A DNA stretch of 64,000 nucleotides from Thermogladius sp. (GCA_022759365.1 JAEMPJ010000001.1:31299-95298), one strand, 5' to 3'. Positions 9,125 through 18,416 are shown, numbered from the stretch's first letter. Notes: generated by a model from the sequence alone, not told the origin. Program-made: numbers and translations.

Positions 9125-9541
9125 TTGAAGATCCTTACGAGGGAACTGAAGATTTCTACGTCAAGTAGGTTTCAGCTAATCGATATCACTGAGAGCGTTG
9201 AAAAAATTGTGGAAGAGAGCGGCGTTCGGAACGGCCTTGTCCTCGTTTTCGCCCCTCACGCCACAGCGTCGATCGTTTTAAACGAGCATGAGAGCGGGTT
9301 AATGGAGGATATGATACAGAAGCTCGTCGAATTCACAGAGCCCGGTAGCAGTAAGTGGAGGCATAATGCTATAGACGATAACGCCCACGCCCACCTAGGC
9401 TCAGCGTTCTTCGGTCAGGAGAGAGTGCTACCGGTTGTAGACGGTAGGGTTGTCAGAGGGACATGGCAGAACATATTCCTGGTGGAGATGGATGGCCCAC
9501 GTAGGAGTAGAAGCGTTATCGTGACTGTTATGGGTGAGTAA
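9125..9541 (+). CDS. YjbQ/UPF0047 family protein
   Basis: Member of the YjbQ (UPF0047) family, homotrimeric small proteins whose true role is unsettled (weak thiamin-phosphate synthase activity has been reported for bacterial members). The family marks [12 protein letters not shown] and the IDDNAHAHL histidine cluster are present and would form a metal or phosphate pocket. An ATG at 9068 would add 19 residues not expected in this family; TTG 9125 gives the usual length near 138 aa, has a GGGGG ribosome site and a TATA box at the proper distance. Its stop overlaps the ATG of the next gene by one base. Confidence 0.82.
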   Translation: MKILTRELKISTSSRFQLIDITESVEKIVEESGVRNGLVLVFAPHATASIVLNEHESGLMEDMIQKLVEFTEPGSSKWRHNAIDDNAHAHLGSAFFGQERVLPVVDGRVVRGTWQNIFLVEMDGPRRSRSVIVTVMGE

Positions 9542-10722
9542 TGTTGAGGCTGTACGTGGCGTCCCCAGAGGAGATTTCAGCGGGGGAGATCACAGATATA
9601 TACTTTGTTAGGAGCAAGCAGATACTTGAAGCCAAAAAGCTAGAGAAGAAGGTCAGGGTAGAGCTCCACGTTGTTAAACTACCTAGAGGCTACGAGTGGG
9701 CGGTGTTTACAGGGCTTGAAGAGGCCCTCTGGCTCCTCAAGGACAAGCCTGTGACAGTCTACAGCCTGCCTGAGGGCACTCTCTTCAAAGCAGGCGAGCC
9801 CCTGATGATTATTGAAGGCTACCTCCACGATCTAATCTTGTACGAGACGGCTCTACTCGGTATCCTAAGACACTACACCAGCATATCGAGCAAGGCGGCT
9901 AGGCTGAAAAGGCTGGCCATGGACAAGACCCTCCTATTCTTCGGCCTGAGGGCAGCCCACCCAGCTATCGCGCCAATGATGGATAGAGCCGCATACATAG
10001 GGGGCTTCGATGCGGTGTCGGGGGCTATGAGCAAGAAATACCTCGGGGTCGAGCCCCAGGGGACGATGCCCCACGCCCTCATTATAGCATTCGGCGACCA
10101 GAAAGCCGCCTGGAGAGCCTTCGATGAAGTAGTGGATAGTAGAGTACCCAGGATCATGCTTGTAGACACATTCTACGATGAGAGAATGGAGGCTCTCGAG
10201 GCAGCTAAACTACTGGGGGAGAGGTTATCGGGTGTTAGGCTTGATACGCCGAGCTCGAGGAGAGGCAACATGAGGGCTATTGTAGAGGAGGTTAGGTGGA
10301 CGCTCGACATACACGGCTTCAAACACGTTAAGATAGTTGTAAGCGGCGGCATAGATGAGAAGGAGATCGTGGCTTTAAGAGACATAGTGGATGCTTTCGG
10401 CATAGGAACCAGCGTCGCTTCACCTCCAAACGTAGATATCAGCGCCGATATTGTCGAGGTTTACGAGGGCGGTTCGTGGAGGCCGGTGGCTAAGAGAGGG
10501 AAGTTCCCGGGGGCTAAACAGCTGTACAGGAAGAGGCCTGGGTTGAACGATGTTGTAACGTTATTTGAGTCTAGCGACAAGCCTGAAGGCTACACGCCGA
10601 TGCTCAAGAAGTATATTGAGAACGGTAGGCTCCTCGTAGAGAAACTCCCGTCGCCGCAGGAGATCAGGGCTTACGTGCTCGAGCAATTGAAAGAAGTGCC
10701 GGAGCCCTCTATCAATCCATAG
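9541..10722 (+). CDS. pncB: Nicotinate phosphoribosyltransferase
   Basis: Joins nicotinate and PRPP to give nicotinate mononucleotide in NAD salvage. The N-terminal domain contains [10 protein letters not shown] and [10 protein letters not shown]; the barrel domain contains [16 protein letters not shown], a QGTMPHAL segment (the QGT-x-PH motif typical of the family) and VSGGID followed by [10 protein letters not shown]. Length 393 aa fits the short archaeal form. It is coupled to the YjbQ gene (TAATG). Also worth noting is NAD(P)HX repair (nnr) 9 kb away, but there is no operon link. Confidence 0.92.
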   Translation: MLRLYVASPEEISAGEITDIYFVRSKQILEAKKLEKKVRVELHVVKLPRGYEWAVFTGLEEALWLLKDKPVTVYSLPEGTLFKAGEPLMIIEGYLHDLILYETALLGILRHYTSISSKAARLKRLAMDKTLLFFGLRAAHPAIAPMMDRAAYIGGFDAVSGAMSKKYLGVEPQGTMPHALIIAFGDQKAAWRAFDEVVDSRVPRIMLVDTFYDERMEALEAAKLLGERLSGVRLDTPSSRRGNMRAIVEEVRWTLDIHGFKHVKIVVSGGIDEKEIVALRDIVDAFGIGTSVASPPNVDISADIVEVYEGGSWRPVAKRGKFPGAKQLYRKRPGLNDVVTLFESSDKPEGYTPMLKKYIENGRLLVEKLPSPQEIRAYVLEQLKEVPEPSINP

Positions 10723-10816
10723 TCTACAGCTTGTTTTGCTTCCACGTCTGTAAAAGAGGCGGTCTTTTCCCTTTCCTGAAGGGCTATGGCTTTCAGTTGT
10801 AGGAGCCTGGAAGCGA

Positions 10817-11506
10817 TTACTTCACATCTCTCAGAATGAACCGGATTACCTCGCTGAGATTCCTAAATTCCATGAAGAGGCCGGACGGCGTCTTCCACGG
10901 GAAGTCCCAGAGCGAGGAGAAGGATATCTTGAAGAGCTCAACGCTAGGCGGGAGCCTCTTACTCATAACGTACAGGTTCTGGGCCTTATCGTCAACGTAG
11001 ACTATCCTCGTGGGCCGGTGCTTTTCAATTAAGAGTTGGATAGCATCATGCCTTGTCGGGGCGTCTTCTCCTACGACGATTATTTCGTCGAAGAACCCTG
11101 CTAGCCCGTCGTATTCTAATCTCTCTCTTTTCAAACCGTATATATCGTCCCTGTAGCCTACATGTGCTATCAACATATTTTTACTCCTGGCTAGTTTAAG
11201 GGCCTCGACCACGCCTGGTAAAACCACTGTCTCCTCTATCCTTCTCTCCCAGTATCTGGTTATCAGCTCGTCGAACTTCTCCTCTGTTAAACCCGGGATG
11301 AATTTAAACCACCAGTCTTCTCTCATCAAGCCTATGCCTTCACTCAAATACTCCATGTAAAGCAGGAAGTCGGCTTCCTCTTTCGAGACACCCATCAACT
11401 CCCTTAGATCTCTCCTGTAGAAGTCCGCTATACCCCTGTAACTGTCGACCAACACACCGTCATAGTCTAAAGCCAGAATGATAATCCCTGAGTTCATGGC
11501 GGTCAC
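10817..11506 (-). CDS. HAD superfamily hydrolase
   Basis: Haloacid dehalogenase-type phosphatase. Motif I is DYDGVLVDS with nucleophile D14 and general acid D16; a cap domain follows (about 20-90); motif III/IV appears as IVYVDDKAQN. Annotated length is 229 aa from GTG 11506; ATG 11497 is an alternative that removes three residues. The substrate is unknown (phosphoglycolate-like phosphatases are the closest general type). It is divergent from the nucleotidyltransferase-like gene with essentially no space between the longest readings, so one of the two starts is probably further in. Confidence 0.8.
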   Translation of the reverse strand: MTAMNSGIIILALDYDGVLVDSYRGIADFYRRDLRELMGVSKEEADFLLYMEYLSEGIGLMREDWWFKFIPGLTEEKFDELITRYWERRIEETVVLPGVVEALKLARSKNMLIAHVGYRDDIYGLKRERLEYDGLAGFFDEIIVVGEDAPTRHDAIQLLIEKHRPTRIVYVDDKAQNLYVMSKRLPPSVELFKISFSSLWDFPWKTPSGLFMEFRNLSEVIRFILRDVK

Positions 11507-11508
11507 GC

Positions 11509-12498
11509 TTGCTTCACACCATCGTATTAGACCATTATTATTTAAGGCTTAGAAACGGTTGCTACGCAGTTGTAGTGGGAAACTACCATGAGTACCACAT
11601 GATTTTATCATACATTAAGTATTGTCCATCGAGAACACCCTCTGTTTGGAGGGATCGTAGTGGTTTCCTAGAGAGGGTTGTCTCCAAATACGATGCGAGC
11701 GAGGTCAGGAAGACCTCTCTAAAGCAGGCGTATATTCCTTTCTACGATTCGAATATACCTTACGTCGCATCCAGCGATGTAGTTGAGATCTACAACCCTG
11801 TTAAGAGAGCCGGGGAGATCATCATGAGGGTTAATGATGAGCTGGAGGCTACCGCACTGGGTATGATAGGCACCCTACTGGAAGCAGTAAAGCCCCTCAC
11901 TATTGGTGTCACGGGCTCACTCCTACCCTCAATCCACAACCCGAAGGTCAGCGATATCGACTTGATACTTTACGGGTGGGACAGCTCCCCCTCTGCTATA
12001 GAGTTCGTCTCGGAGAACAAAGACTTGTTCCCCGGTTTCACGGGGGGAAGGCTTGAGGCTTGGGCTGAAGCAAACGCCTCGGCGACAGGTTTGACTAGAC
12101 GGGAAGTTATGAAGTTCTACAGGACGTACCGTAGAGGCGTCTACTCGGGGAGGGAGTATTCAATAATGTATAGCTCGGGCCTCCCCAGCAGTTTACTTAA
12201 CAAGCCCTACTACAAAACCCTCGGCGTGTCAACCATTCAAACAGAGTTCGAGGGGGGTGTCCACGCGTTAGACTACCCGGCTAGGGGATTGGTCTCGGGT
12301 TGGAGGCTCCTGGAAGGGGTTCAACCCCCAATGGATATATGCGAGGTACTCTCCTTTGAAGCCCTCTACATCCCGTTGTTCTATGAAGGGGGCAGAGCGA
12401 TTGTAAAAGGGTTGCTACAATGTAGCGTTGCAGAGGGGTGTTGCAGAATATTGGTAGGAGGGTACGAGTACAAGGGTTTCGCTAAATGGGCTGAGTGA
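11509..12498 (+). CDS. Nucleotidyltransferase-like protein (pol-beta type motif)
   Basis: The central segment VTGSLL...SDIDLILYG matches the Gly-Ser plus D-x-D core of polymerase-beta-fold nucleotidyltransferases (G136-S137, D149, D151). It is flanked by an N-terminal beta-rich module (about 1-60, NYHEYHMILSYIKY) and a C-terminal beta-rich module (about 230-329). The protein at 58052-58939 shares this three-part design and core, so the two look like distant paralogues. TTG 11509 is the longest start; a TATA-like TTATTATTTAAGG at about 11531 suggests the true start may be downstream, for example GTG 11575. Substrate unknown. It is followed within two bases by a phosphoesterase-like gene. Confidence 0.65.
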   Translation: MLHTIVLDHYYLRLRNGCYAVVVGNYHEYHMILSYIKYCPSRTPSVWRDRSGFLERVVSKYDASEVRKTSLKQAYIPFYDSNIPYVASSDVVEIYNPVKRAGEIIMRVNDELEATALGMIGTLLEAVKPLTIGVTGSLLPSIHNPKVSDIDLILYGWDSSPSAIEFVSENKDLFPGFTGGRLEAWAEANASATGLTRREVMKFYRTYRRGVYSGREYSIMYSSGLPSSLLNKPYYKTLGVSTIQTEFEGGVHALDYPARGLVSGWRLLEGVQPPMDICEVLSFEALYIPLFYEGGRAIVKGLLQCSVAEGCCRILVGGYEYKGFAKWAE

Positions 12499-12499
12499 A

Positions 12500-13078
12500 T
12501 TGAGGATGATCATAGCACACGGCTTCAAGGGTCTCCCCCACACCGCACGAGACATATGCCTGGAGGCGATTAGAGTTGAAGCCGATGTAGTACACCTTGG
12601 GGGCGATGTCAAGAGTCCGAGGATAATAGAATACTTGGCGAGGGCCTGCGGGTTGAAGGTTCTGGGTTTCACGGGGCGGCTTGACAGCGGGCTTATTGTA
12701 AAAGCCTTGAAAGACTCCGGGGGTTACGTTGAGTCGACTCTCATAGAGTTCAAAGGCATAAGCGTGCTCAGCATCGGCTACAACCTTCAGCAGGAGAGGG
12801 TGAAAGGGGTGGAGAGGGCGGACCTGATCATAACCTACTTCAGCCCTATGGGGCTTAGAGTAGAGGGGGAAGATGCTCCTGGGAGCCCTATCATAGACTA
12901 CCTCATCGAAAAGTGTAAACCACAGTATGTTATTGTGACGAGTTGCAGAACCACTTCTATTAGCGGTAGAATAATCTGCCTGGGCGAGGTAAGTCTAGGC
13001 TACTACGTCATCGCTGACTTGGAGAAAGGCCGCCTGAACATAACCGCCCGGAGGATCATGGAGTATTTGCCTAGTTAA
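12500..13078 (+). CDS. Degenerate calcineurin-like phosphoesterase
   Basis: The order of secondary structures and motifs resembles small metallophosphoesterases, but ligands look lost: the opening D-x-H is replaced by AHGFKG, GD appears as LGGDVK, the usual GNxD is GRLDS, and the H-x-PP-G segment reads TYFSPMGL. It may therefore be a non-catalytic or altered member. TTG 12500 and ATG 12506 are both possible starts. It lies directly behind the nucleotidyltransferase-like gene and likely shares its transcript. Confidence 0.55.
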   Translation: MRMIIAHGFKGLPHTARDICLEAIRVEADVVHLGGDVKSPRIIEYLARACGLKVLGFTGRLDSGLIVKALKDSGGYVESTLIEFKGISVLSIGYNLQQERVKGVERADLIITYFSPMGLRVEGEDAPGSPIIDYLIEKCKPQYVIVTSCRTTSISGRIICLGEVSLGYYVIADLEKGRLNITARRIMEYLPS

Positions 13079-13142
13079 ATAAAGTTATATATACCTCTAT
13101 GGATAGGTGAAGCATGAAATGTAATAGCGAGGTGCTTACGGT

Positions 13143-14519
13143 TTGAGCTTGAGCAGGCTCTTCAACCCCAGAAGCATAGCTGTAATAGGGGCAAGCAGGA
13201 ACCCAGATAAAATCGGGCACGTCATACTGAGAAACCTAGTCGAATACGGCTACAAGGGCAAGATATACCCTGTCAACCCATCCGCGAATGAAATATTGGG
13301 TTTGAAAGCATACAAGAGCGTCCTGGAGATCGACGATGAAGTCGATGTAGCGATCATAGCGATACCCGCAGACAAGGTTCTAGAGGCTGCGGAGGAGTGC
13401 GGGAGGAAGGGTGTTAAATTCCTAGTCGTTATCACATCCGGCTTCTCAGAGGCTGGGAACGAGGAGGGTGAGAAGAAGCTGGTTGAAGTAGCTAGGAAGT
13501 ACGGTATGAGGGTGCTGGGGCCTAACATATTTGGTTACGCGTACACGCCCAGCAGGATCAACGCCACGTTCGGGACGAAGGACATTGCGGTGGGAGGAAT
13601 ATCATTCTTGACGCAGAGCGGTGCCCTCGGGATCGCCCTAATGGGCTGGACGCTCATGGAGGAGCTGGGGATGGCTGCGCTTGTCAGCCTAGGCAACATG
13701 AGCGACCTTGATGCAACCGAGATATCGGATTACTTAGCAGACGATGAGAACACCAAGGTTATAACCATCTACTTGGAGGGGCTGAAGCCAGGTACCGGGA
13801 AGGCTTTTATTGAAAAAATGAGGAGGGTTGTGGCGAGGAAGCCCGTGATAGTTATTAAAGCGGGTAAATCCACAAGAGGGTCGATGGCCGCGGCAAGCCA
13901 CACTGGGAGTCTAGCCGGGAGTAGTAGGATCTATGAGGCGGCTTTCAAGCAAGCCGGCGTGCTAGAGGCGAGCACTGTCGAGGAGATGTTCGACTGGGCT
14001 AGGGCGTTCTCCCTACTCGAGATCCCGAGGGGGGATAAAACCGTCATCCTAACCAACGGCGGTGGTGTCGGCGTTCTGGCCACGGACGCGGCTGAAAAAT
14101 ACAATATACCCCTAATCGACCCCAGCAACGAGCTGAAGAATAAGCTTAGGAAAGTGATGCCGTGGTATGGGAGCGTGAGGAACCCGATAGACTTGACGGG
14201 TGGGGCCCTCGTCGACAACTATGTTAAAGCGCTCGAAATACTAGAGGAGTCGGATGAAGTCGACAACATCATCCTACTCTACTGCAGGACAGCTGTCTTA
14301 GACCCAATAGAGCTAGCTAAGACCCTCGCCGAGTTTAAAAAGAAGCTATCGAAGCCTATAGTCGCCGGTTTCGTCGGGGGCGCTGACGTACGGGAGGCTA
14401 TAAGAATACTTAATAAGAATGGGATACCCACCTACCCGAGCCCCGAGAGAGCTGTCAGTAGCCTGGCAGCGATGCTAGAGTACAGGAGGATAAGAAGCAG
14501 GCTCGGGGGAGTCGCTTAG
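13143..14519 (+). CDS. acdA: ADP-forming acyl-CoA synthetase alpha subunit
   Basis: Alpha subunit of acetyl/acyl-CoA synthetase (ADP-forming), the main ATP-yielding step of peptide and sugar fermentation in anaerobic hyperthermophiles: acyl-CoA + ADP + Pi to acid + ATP + CoA. It opens with the CoA-binding motif FNPRSIAVIGASRNPDKIG, has TQSGALG in the ligase domain and the phosphorylated histidine in SHTGSLAG (H253). The 458 aa length equals that of separate alpha chains. TTG start; a TATA box (TTATATATAC, about 13086-13095) lies upstream. No beta subunit gene is present in this window; it must be elsewhere. Confidence 0.92.
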   Translation: MSLSRLFNPRSIAVIGASRNPDKIGHVILRNLVEYGYKGKIYPVNPSANEILGLKAYKSVLEIDDEVDVAIIAIPADKVLEAAEECGRKGVKFLVVITSGFSEAGNEEGEKKLVEVARKYGMRVLGPNIFGYAYTPSRINATFGTKDIAVGGISFLTQSGALGIALMGWTLMEELGMAALVSLGNMSDLDATEISDYLADDENTKVITIYLEGLKPGTGKAFIEKMRRVVARKPVIVIKAGKSTRGSMAAASHTGSLAGSSRIYEAAFKQAGVLEASTVEEMFDWARAFSLLEIPRGDKTVILTNGGGVGVLATDAAEKYNIPLIDPSNELKNKLRKVMPWYGSVRNPIDLTGGALVDNYVKALEILEESDEVDNIILLYCRTAVLDPIELAKTLAEFKKKLSKPIVAGFVGGADVREAIRILNKNGIPTYPSPERAVSSLAAMLEYRRIRSRLGGVA

Positions 14520-14546
14520 TCTTAAGCTGGTCGGATGGAGCGATAC

Positions 14547-15329
14547 TTAAGACGACTCCTCGAGGCAACAGCTCAAGTCCACAGGTAACTCGAGGCTTCC
14601 GGCGACAACACTCCTCGAGGCGGGTTCCAGGAATATGTTGACCGCTTTGAACACGACGTTAGACCTGTAGGCTTCGACAACTGCTTTGCAGATTTTTTTG
14701 TCGACCCCGCAGTAGAACCTGAAACCAGTTGCCAACGGTATCCCCGCGATGAAGACAACCACTGCTCTCAGACCGCTTGAAGCCGCGTGCGCAAGTGCTA
14801 GTAACTGGCGCGCCCCACGGCTGGTGGGGGCATCAGGGTAGCCAGCTATCCTACCTCCGAGATCCATGACAGCGCTCTTTAATTCAACCAGGGTCTCAAC
14901 ACCCCGGCATTCTACCAGGTAATCTATCACGCTATCCCCCAGCCTAACGTTCCTCTTAGCGAGCCGGCACCCATCCAGCCAGGGTATTAGACCCCTCTCG
15001 ACAAGCAACTCAAAACCCTTCTCCTGCAACCTCGTGTTGATTAGAGCGGCGTATAGGCCCTCTTCGACGCCAATAAGCTTAAGCCCTAGCCTACCACTCT
15101 CCGCGGGTATACAATACCCTTTCCTACCTTTCACAAGGTAGTCCTGTAGCCTCCCAGTGTTCCCCAGGTGGACTTCTCTCTCCACTCCGTCCACGAGAAC
15201 CCTAACAGTGAACCTCGACTCCCTCCGGATAATAAGACAGCTTGTCAGCTCCCCTAATTCCATCAGCTGTATCAATGTACCACCGTTTAGGCATCGTAGT
15301 AATTCCGTGCTAACGAGCATCCGCGCCAA
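14547..15329 (-). CDS. sfsA: SfsA family nucleic acid-binding protein
   Basis: SfsA (sugar fermentation stimulation) family: an OB-like N-terminal domain plus a PD-(D/E)XK nuclease-like C-terminal domain. Motifs seen are HLGNTGRLQDYL (NTG), LVELKSAVM (the ELK of the nuclease-like core) and YPDAPTSRGARQL. 260 aa, slightly longer than the E. coli protein. It lies three bases behind the tRNA-binding protein gene, as the last gene of the taw3 unit. The true role in archaea is unknown; nuclease activity is an inference from fold. Confidence 0.88.
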   Translation of the reverse strand: MARMLVSTELLRCLNGGTLIQLMELGELTSCLIIRRESRFTVRVLVDGVEREVHLGNTGRLQDYLVKGRKGYCIPAESGRLGLKLIGVEEGLYAALINTRLQEKGFELLVERGLIPWLDGCRLAKRNVRLGDSVIDYLVECRGVETLVELKSAVMDLGGRIAGYPDAPTSRGARQLLALAHAASSGLRAVVVFIAGIPLATGFRFYCGVDKKICKAVVEAYRSNVVFKAVNIFLEPASRSVVAGSLELPVDLSCCLEESS

Positions 15330-15332
15330 GCA

Positions 15333-15671
15333 TTACTTTATTTTACTCCCTGGGGCAACGGGCTTCTCCACAGTCAGTAAGACAGGTGGGTTTGTGTCTG
15401 TTGCGAGGAGCATGCCCTGGCTCTCTAATCCGAAGATTTTTCTCGGTTTAAGGTTTGCTACAACCACCACGTGCTTATTCAAAAACTCCTCGGGTTTAAA
15501 GTATTCAGCTAGCCCCGCGATTATCTGCCTTTCCCCCAGCTCACCTAGGTCGACTATCAACTTAACTAGTTTCCTACTACCCTGAACCCTCTCAGCGTGT
15601 TTGACTACCCCGACCCTCAGATCCAGTTTAGCGAATTCATCGTATTCGACAATACCGCTCAAGCCTGGCAC
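15333..15671 (-). CDS. tRNA-binding OB-fold protein (MetG-beta/CsaA type)
   Basis: Free-standing EMAPII/Trbp111-like tRNA-binding domain: FAKLDLRVGVV opens the OB fold, then RQIIAGLAEYF, VVVANLKPRKIFGLESQGMLLA, the signature of MetRS C-terminal domains. It would bind tRNA structure, either as a separate MetRS beta chain or as a CsaA-like chaperone. The open frame extends to 15713 but those residues are not family-like; GTG 15671 or TTG 15662 place the start just before the domain. Preceded by taw3 and followed by sfsA on one likely transcript. Confidence 0.85.
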   Translation of the reverse strand: MPGLSGIVEYDEFAKLDLRVGVVKHAERVQGSRKLVKLIVDLGELGERQIIAGLAEYFKPEEFLNKHVVVVANLKPRKIFGLESQGMLLATDTNPPVLLTVEKPVAPGSKIK

Positions 15672-15719
15672 CAGGAGAAGATATACGGTAAGCGTTAAAA
15701 TATTCTCCCTCAAGCGATG

Positions 15720-16469
15720 CTAACGTAGTTCAGTCATCTTCTCGATCCTATCCACGAAATCCCCTAGACCTTTCTCCCTTGCCATCTCGGCAAAAATTTC
15801 GATAGGCTTCTTCTTAAGCAATCCTTCGCGTTGCCTAACATCATTTAAGACCTCCTCGTCTACGGAGCGAGGGAGATATTTGCTGGCCACCTCGTACAGC
15901 CTGTTCAACATCAGTTTACCGTACAGGAGTATCTCGTTAGCTTTCTCAACCAGCAAACCGATATCCCTGGTCTCAAGGATGTTAGTAGCGTCCCCTATGA
16001 AAGTGCTGAACCTTACGCCTGTCGTCAACTCTATTATCACCCCCTTATACTTGTTCAAGCTCAGTATCCCGCTATGCTTGTAGCCTGACATCCTCGCTAC
16101 CTTAAGCAAGTAAGTTGCTGTCCGAATATTCCTCGCAGACAAGTGTACTATGGGGCCCGTTGCGTTAAGCCACAGCCTCCTCACAACCGGTTTCTTGAGC
16201 AAGAGGGCTAGCTCGCCTGGTTTCACAGGGACGTGGGTTTTCAACACTATACTACCCTCATCTCTACTCCACGGGTAGACTGAGTCGCTCACCACTATTC
16301 TACCGCTACAGCTACTCAAGGTGTAGACATCTCTATCAAGGTTGAACAAGATGAGGACTGGCAGGAGGTCTTTATCTAGATACCCTATCTCCAAATCCTC
16401 CCACAACCTAGACCATAACCGTCTCTTAAACATCAACCACGATTTTTCGTCCACAACCAACTTGATCAC
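15720..16469 (-). CDS. taw3: tRNA(Phe) wyosine-pathway methyltransferase Taw3
   Basis: TYW3/Taw3 family: N4-methylates 7-(carboxypropyl)-demethylwyosine-type guanosine at position 37 of tRNA-Phe. The hallmark LSSCSGR (52-57, around C54) is present, as are the WLNATGPIVHLSARN segment and the later GYKHSGILSL...GVIIELTTG region. The C-terminal 60 residues are helical. GTG 16469 is the longest start, but a TATA-like TTTTTAAATAAAG immediately upstream (16470-16484) suggests the real start could be a few codons in. Divergent from dtdA, another tRNA quality gene. Confidence 0.88.
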   Translation of the reverse strand: MIKLVVDEKSWLMFKRRLWSRLWEDLEIGYLDKDLLPVLILFNLDRDVYTLSSCSGRIVVSDSVYPWSRDEGSIVLKTHVPVKPGELALLLKKPVVRRLWLNATGPIVHLSARNIRTATYLLKVARMSGYKHSGILSLNKYKGVIIELTTGVRFSTFIGDATNILETRDIGLLVEKANEILLYGKLMLNRLYEVASKYLPRSVDEEVLNDVRQREGLLKKKPIEIFAEMAREKGLGDFVDRIEKMTELR

Positions 16470-16525
16470 TTTATTTAAAAACTCAATTCTTGTTTAAGGA
16501 TATTAATTAAACCCGTGGTGTCCTC

Positions 16526-17338
16526 TTGATAGGGATAGTCTACAGCCTGGTTGACCCTGCGGGGAGAGGAGCCGCTAGAATACTCGCTGAAAACGGCTTC
16601 TCACCATCGAATTGCGGTGGGGTGGAGTGCTGGTCGAGACCAGGTGTACTTCTAGCAGGGTTTAGGGAGGATGTAATAGAGTTCGACTTCTTGGATAACC
16701 TCCTGCGCGATGTAGAATACTACGTGGTTCTATCGAGGCACACCTCCCAGGCGGGGGTGAAAAGCTATACTGTCCACCACACAGGCAACTTCGGTAGAGA
16801 GGCGTTGTATGGCGGTAAACCCGGTGAGCTGGGGATAGCGAACCCGAGGGTAGCGTTCACCCTGCTGAAAGAGCTTGTGAGGCAGGCGGAAGCCAAGGGG
16901 AGGCTAGGGGAATTCAAGGTGAGCTACGAGGCAACACACCACGGGCCTACTAGTCTAAGCAAGCCAATTACCTTTATAGAGATCGGTAGTTCGATGAGCG
17001 AGTGGGTTGACGATGTAAACCACCGGGTCTTAGCTGAGAGTGTCCTCCATCTAATCAACGAGGGTGTTTCAGACTGTAAACCCGCGATAGGTGTTGGTGG
17101 AGGCCATTATCCATGGAAGCTTACAGAATACGCGCTTAGAGAGAATGTCTGCTTCGGGCATATAATCCCGAAGTACGCGCTCGACCTATTAGACCAGGGT
17201 ACCCTCAGACAAATGGTTGAGAGAACATATGGCGGTGTTGAATTGATTGTCGTCGAGAAGAAGGGTACAAGGATCGAGCACAGAGAGATAATCGAGGAGT
17301 TTGCCAGGGAGAACGGGCTAGCCGTCCGCTACATTTAG
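16526..17338 (+). CDS. dtdA: D-aminoacyl-tRNA deacylase, archaeal type
   Basis: Archaeal/plant DTD2-type enzyme that removes D-amino acids from mischarged tRNA. Diagnostic segments are SRHTSQAGVKSYTVHHTGNFG, SYEATHHGPTS and GVGGGHYPWKLTEYAL, which carry the conserved His/zinc-binding residues. 270 aa is the family length. TTG start; TATA-like ATTAATTAAAC and TGTTTAAGG lie 15-35 bases upstream, implying a nearly leaderless message. Shares its intergenic promoter region with taw3. Confidence 0.93.
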   Translation: MIGIVYSLVDPAGRGAARILAENGFSPSNCGGVECWSRPGVLLAGFREDVIEFDFLDNLLRDVEYYVVLSRHTSQAGVKSYTVHHTGNFGREALYGGKPGELGIANPRVAFTLLKELVRQAEAKGRLGEFKVSYEATHHGPTSLSKPITFIEIGSSMSEWVDDVNHRVLAESVLHLINEGVSDCKPAIGVGGGHYPWKLTEYALRENVCFGHIIPKYALDLLDQGTLRQMVERTYGGVELIVVEKKGTRIEHREIIEEFARENGLAVRYI

Positions 17339-17369
17339 AAACGGTTTTCTAAAGCCACCACTGCTAAAA

Positions 17370-18416
17370 CTAGACCGGGGGCAGCTTAACGGGTATATCC
17401 TCGAACTGCGTTCTCGCAAGTTTCTTCCACACCAGCCTCAGCGTCACCCCTTCAGGCATGAGATTGAGGGGGATCTTAATGGATTCCTCAACTATCTCCC
17501 CTGGAGAAGGCGGCTTAATCTTCTTAACGCTCTTAACGAAGCCTTTATCGAGAACCACGAGCATCGCTTCATCAGGGGTGGCATCGCCTTCATTAGTTAT
17601 CTTCAGCGATATGTTTACTTCGTTACCTGATCTCATAGGGGTTATGCTCGCTAGCTTTAAAGTAGGCTTTCTCAAACTAAGCTTTTTCGATAACAAGCCC
17701 AAGACAAAGAAGGGGTTGCCGCCTCCTGAATTGGATCCCTCGCGGCTTATTTCGAGGTACCCGCAATACGAGTTATCCAATTGGATGTTCGCTAATCCTT
17801 TAACGAGTATCCTTCTCTGATTAGAACCGTTAGATAGGGTGACTGGGACTGGTGCTGGCGAGAAAGAGATCAGGTCTACTAGTGAATCCTCGTCTACGCA
17901 AACATCGGTCATAGAATACCTCTCACCTTCACCGACGAGGAGGAGCCCGGTGTAGTATTTCATCCTCGTGTAAGCGTCGAAGTGGGAGTACGCTACAATG
18001 AAGCCCACCGCTCTCAGGTTTATGCTTCCCCCGCCTTCATGCCTAATGGTCATATGTATGCGTGCTTTATTCATTGATTCCGGCGTGTTCAAAATGCTTT
18101 TGACATCGTAGATCAATTTATGGAGGTAGTTTTCACCTACTCTCACCGTGACGGCCGGCTTAAACTCCTTCGACACACTCACGCCGTTGACTCTGACTTT
18201 CCAGTCGATGTGTCTATCACGCGACTCTACAAGTAGCTCTAGCACTGCCTGCTCCGTTGGAACGCCCAACGGCCTAGGTACATCCAGCGTATAACTCAAC
18301 TTGGAGGACTCCGAGTGAGTTAACGTTTTGCTTATTTCTGCGAAAGTGTAGTAGAGGTCTGCGTTAAAACTCCCTTTGTAGACCTCGCTGAGAATGCCGG
18401 CTGGCAATAACCCCAC
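17370..18416 (-). CDS. Hypothetical beta-rich protein
   Basis: Not recognised. 348 residues, mostly beta-strand in character, no signal peptide and no membrane helix, so probably cytoplasmic or part of a complex. Residues about 245-340 (LKLASITPMRSGNEVNISLK, ITNEGD and on) look like a CARDB/Ig-like beta-sandwich with the N-x-G-D turn. The middle contains a short GSNSGGGN linker, separating two blocks. It is convergent with dtdA (31-base gap) and has its own start region; a C/D sRNA candidate lies behind its promoter on the other strand. Confidence 0.65.
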   Translation of the reverse strand: MGLLPAGILSEVYKGSFNADLYYTFAEISKTLTHSESSKLSYTLDVPRPLGVPTEQAVLELLVESRDRHIDWKVRVNGVSVSKEFKPAVTVRVGENYLHKLIYDVKSILNTPESMNKARIHMTIRHEGGGSINLRAVGFIVAYSHFDAYTRMKYYTGLLLVGEGERYSMTDVCVDEDSLVDLISFSPAPVPVTLSNGSNQRRILVKGLANIQLDNSYCGYLEISREGSNSGGGNPFFVLGLLSKKLSLRKPTLKLASITPMRSGNEVNISLKITNEGDATPDEAMLVVLDKGFVKSVKKIKPPSPGEIVEESIKIPLNLMPEGVTLRLVWKKLARTQFEDIPVKLPPV

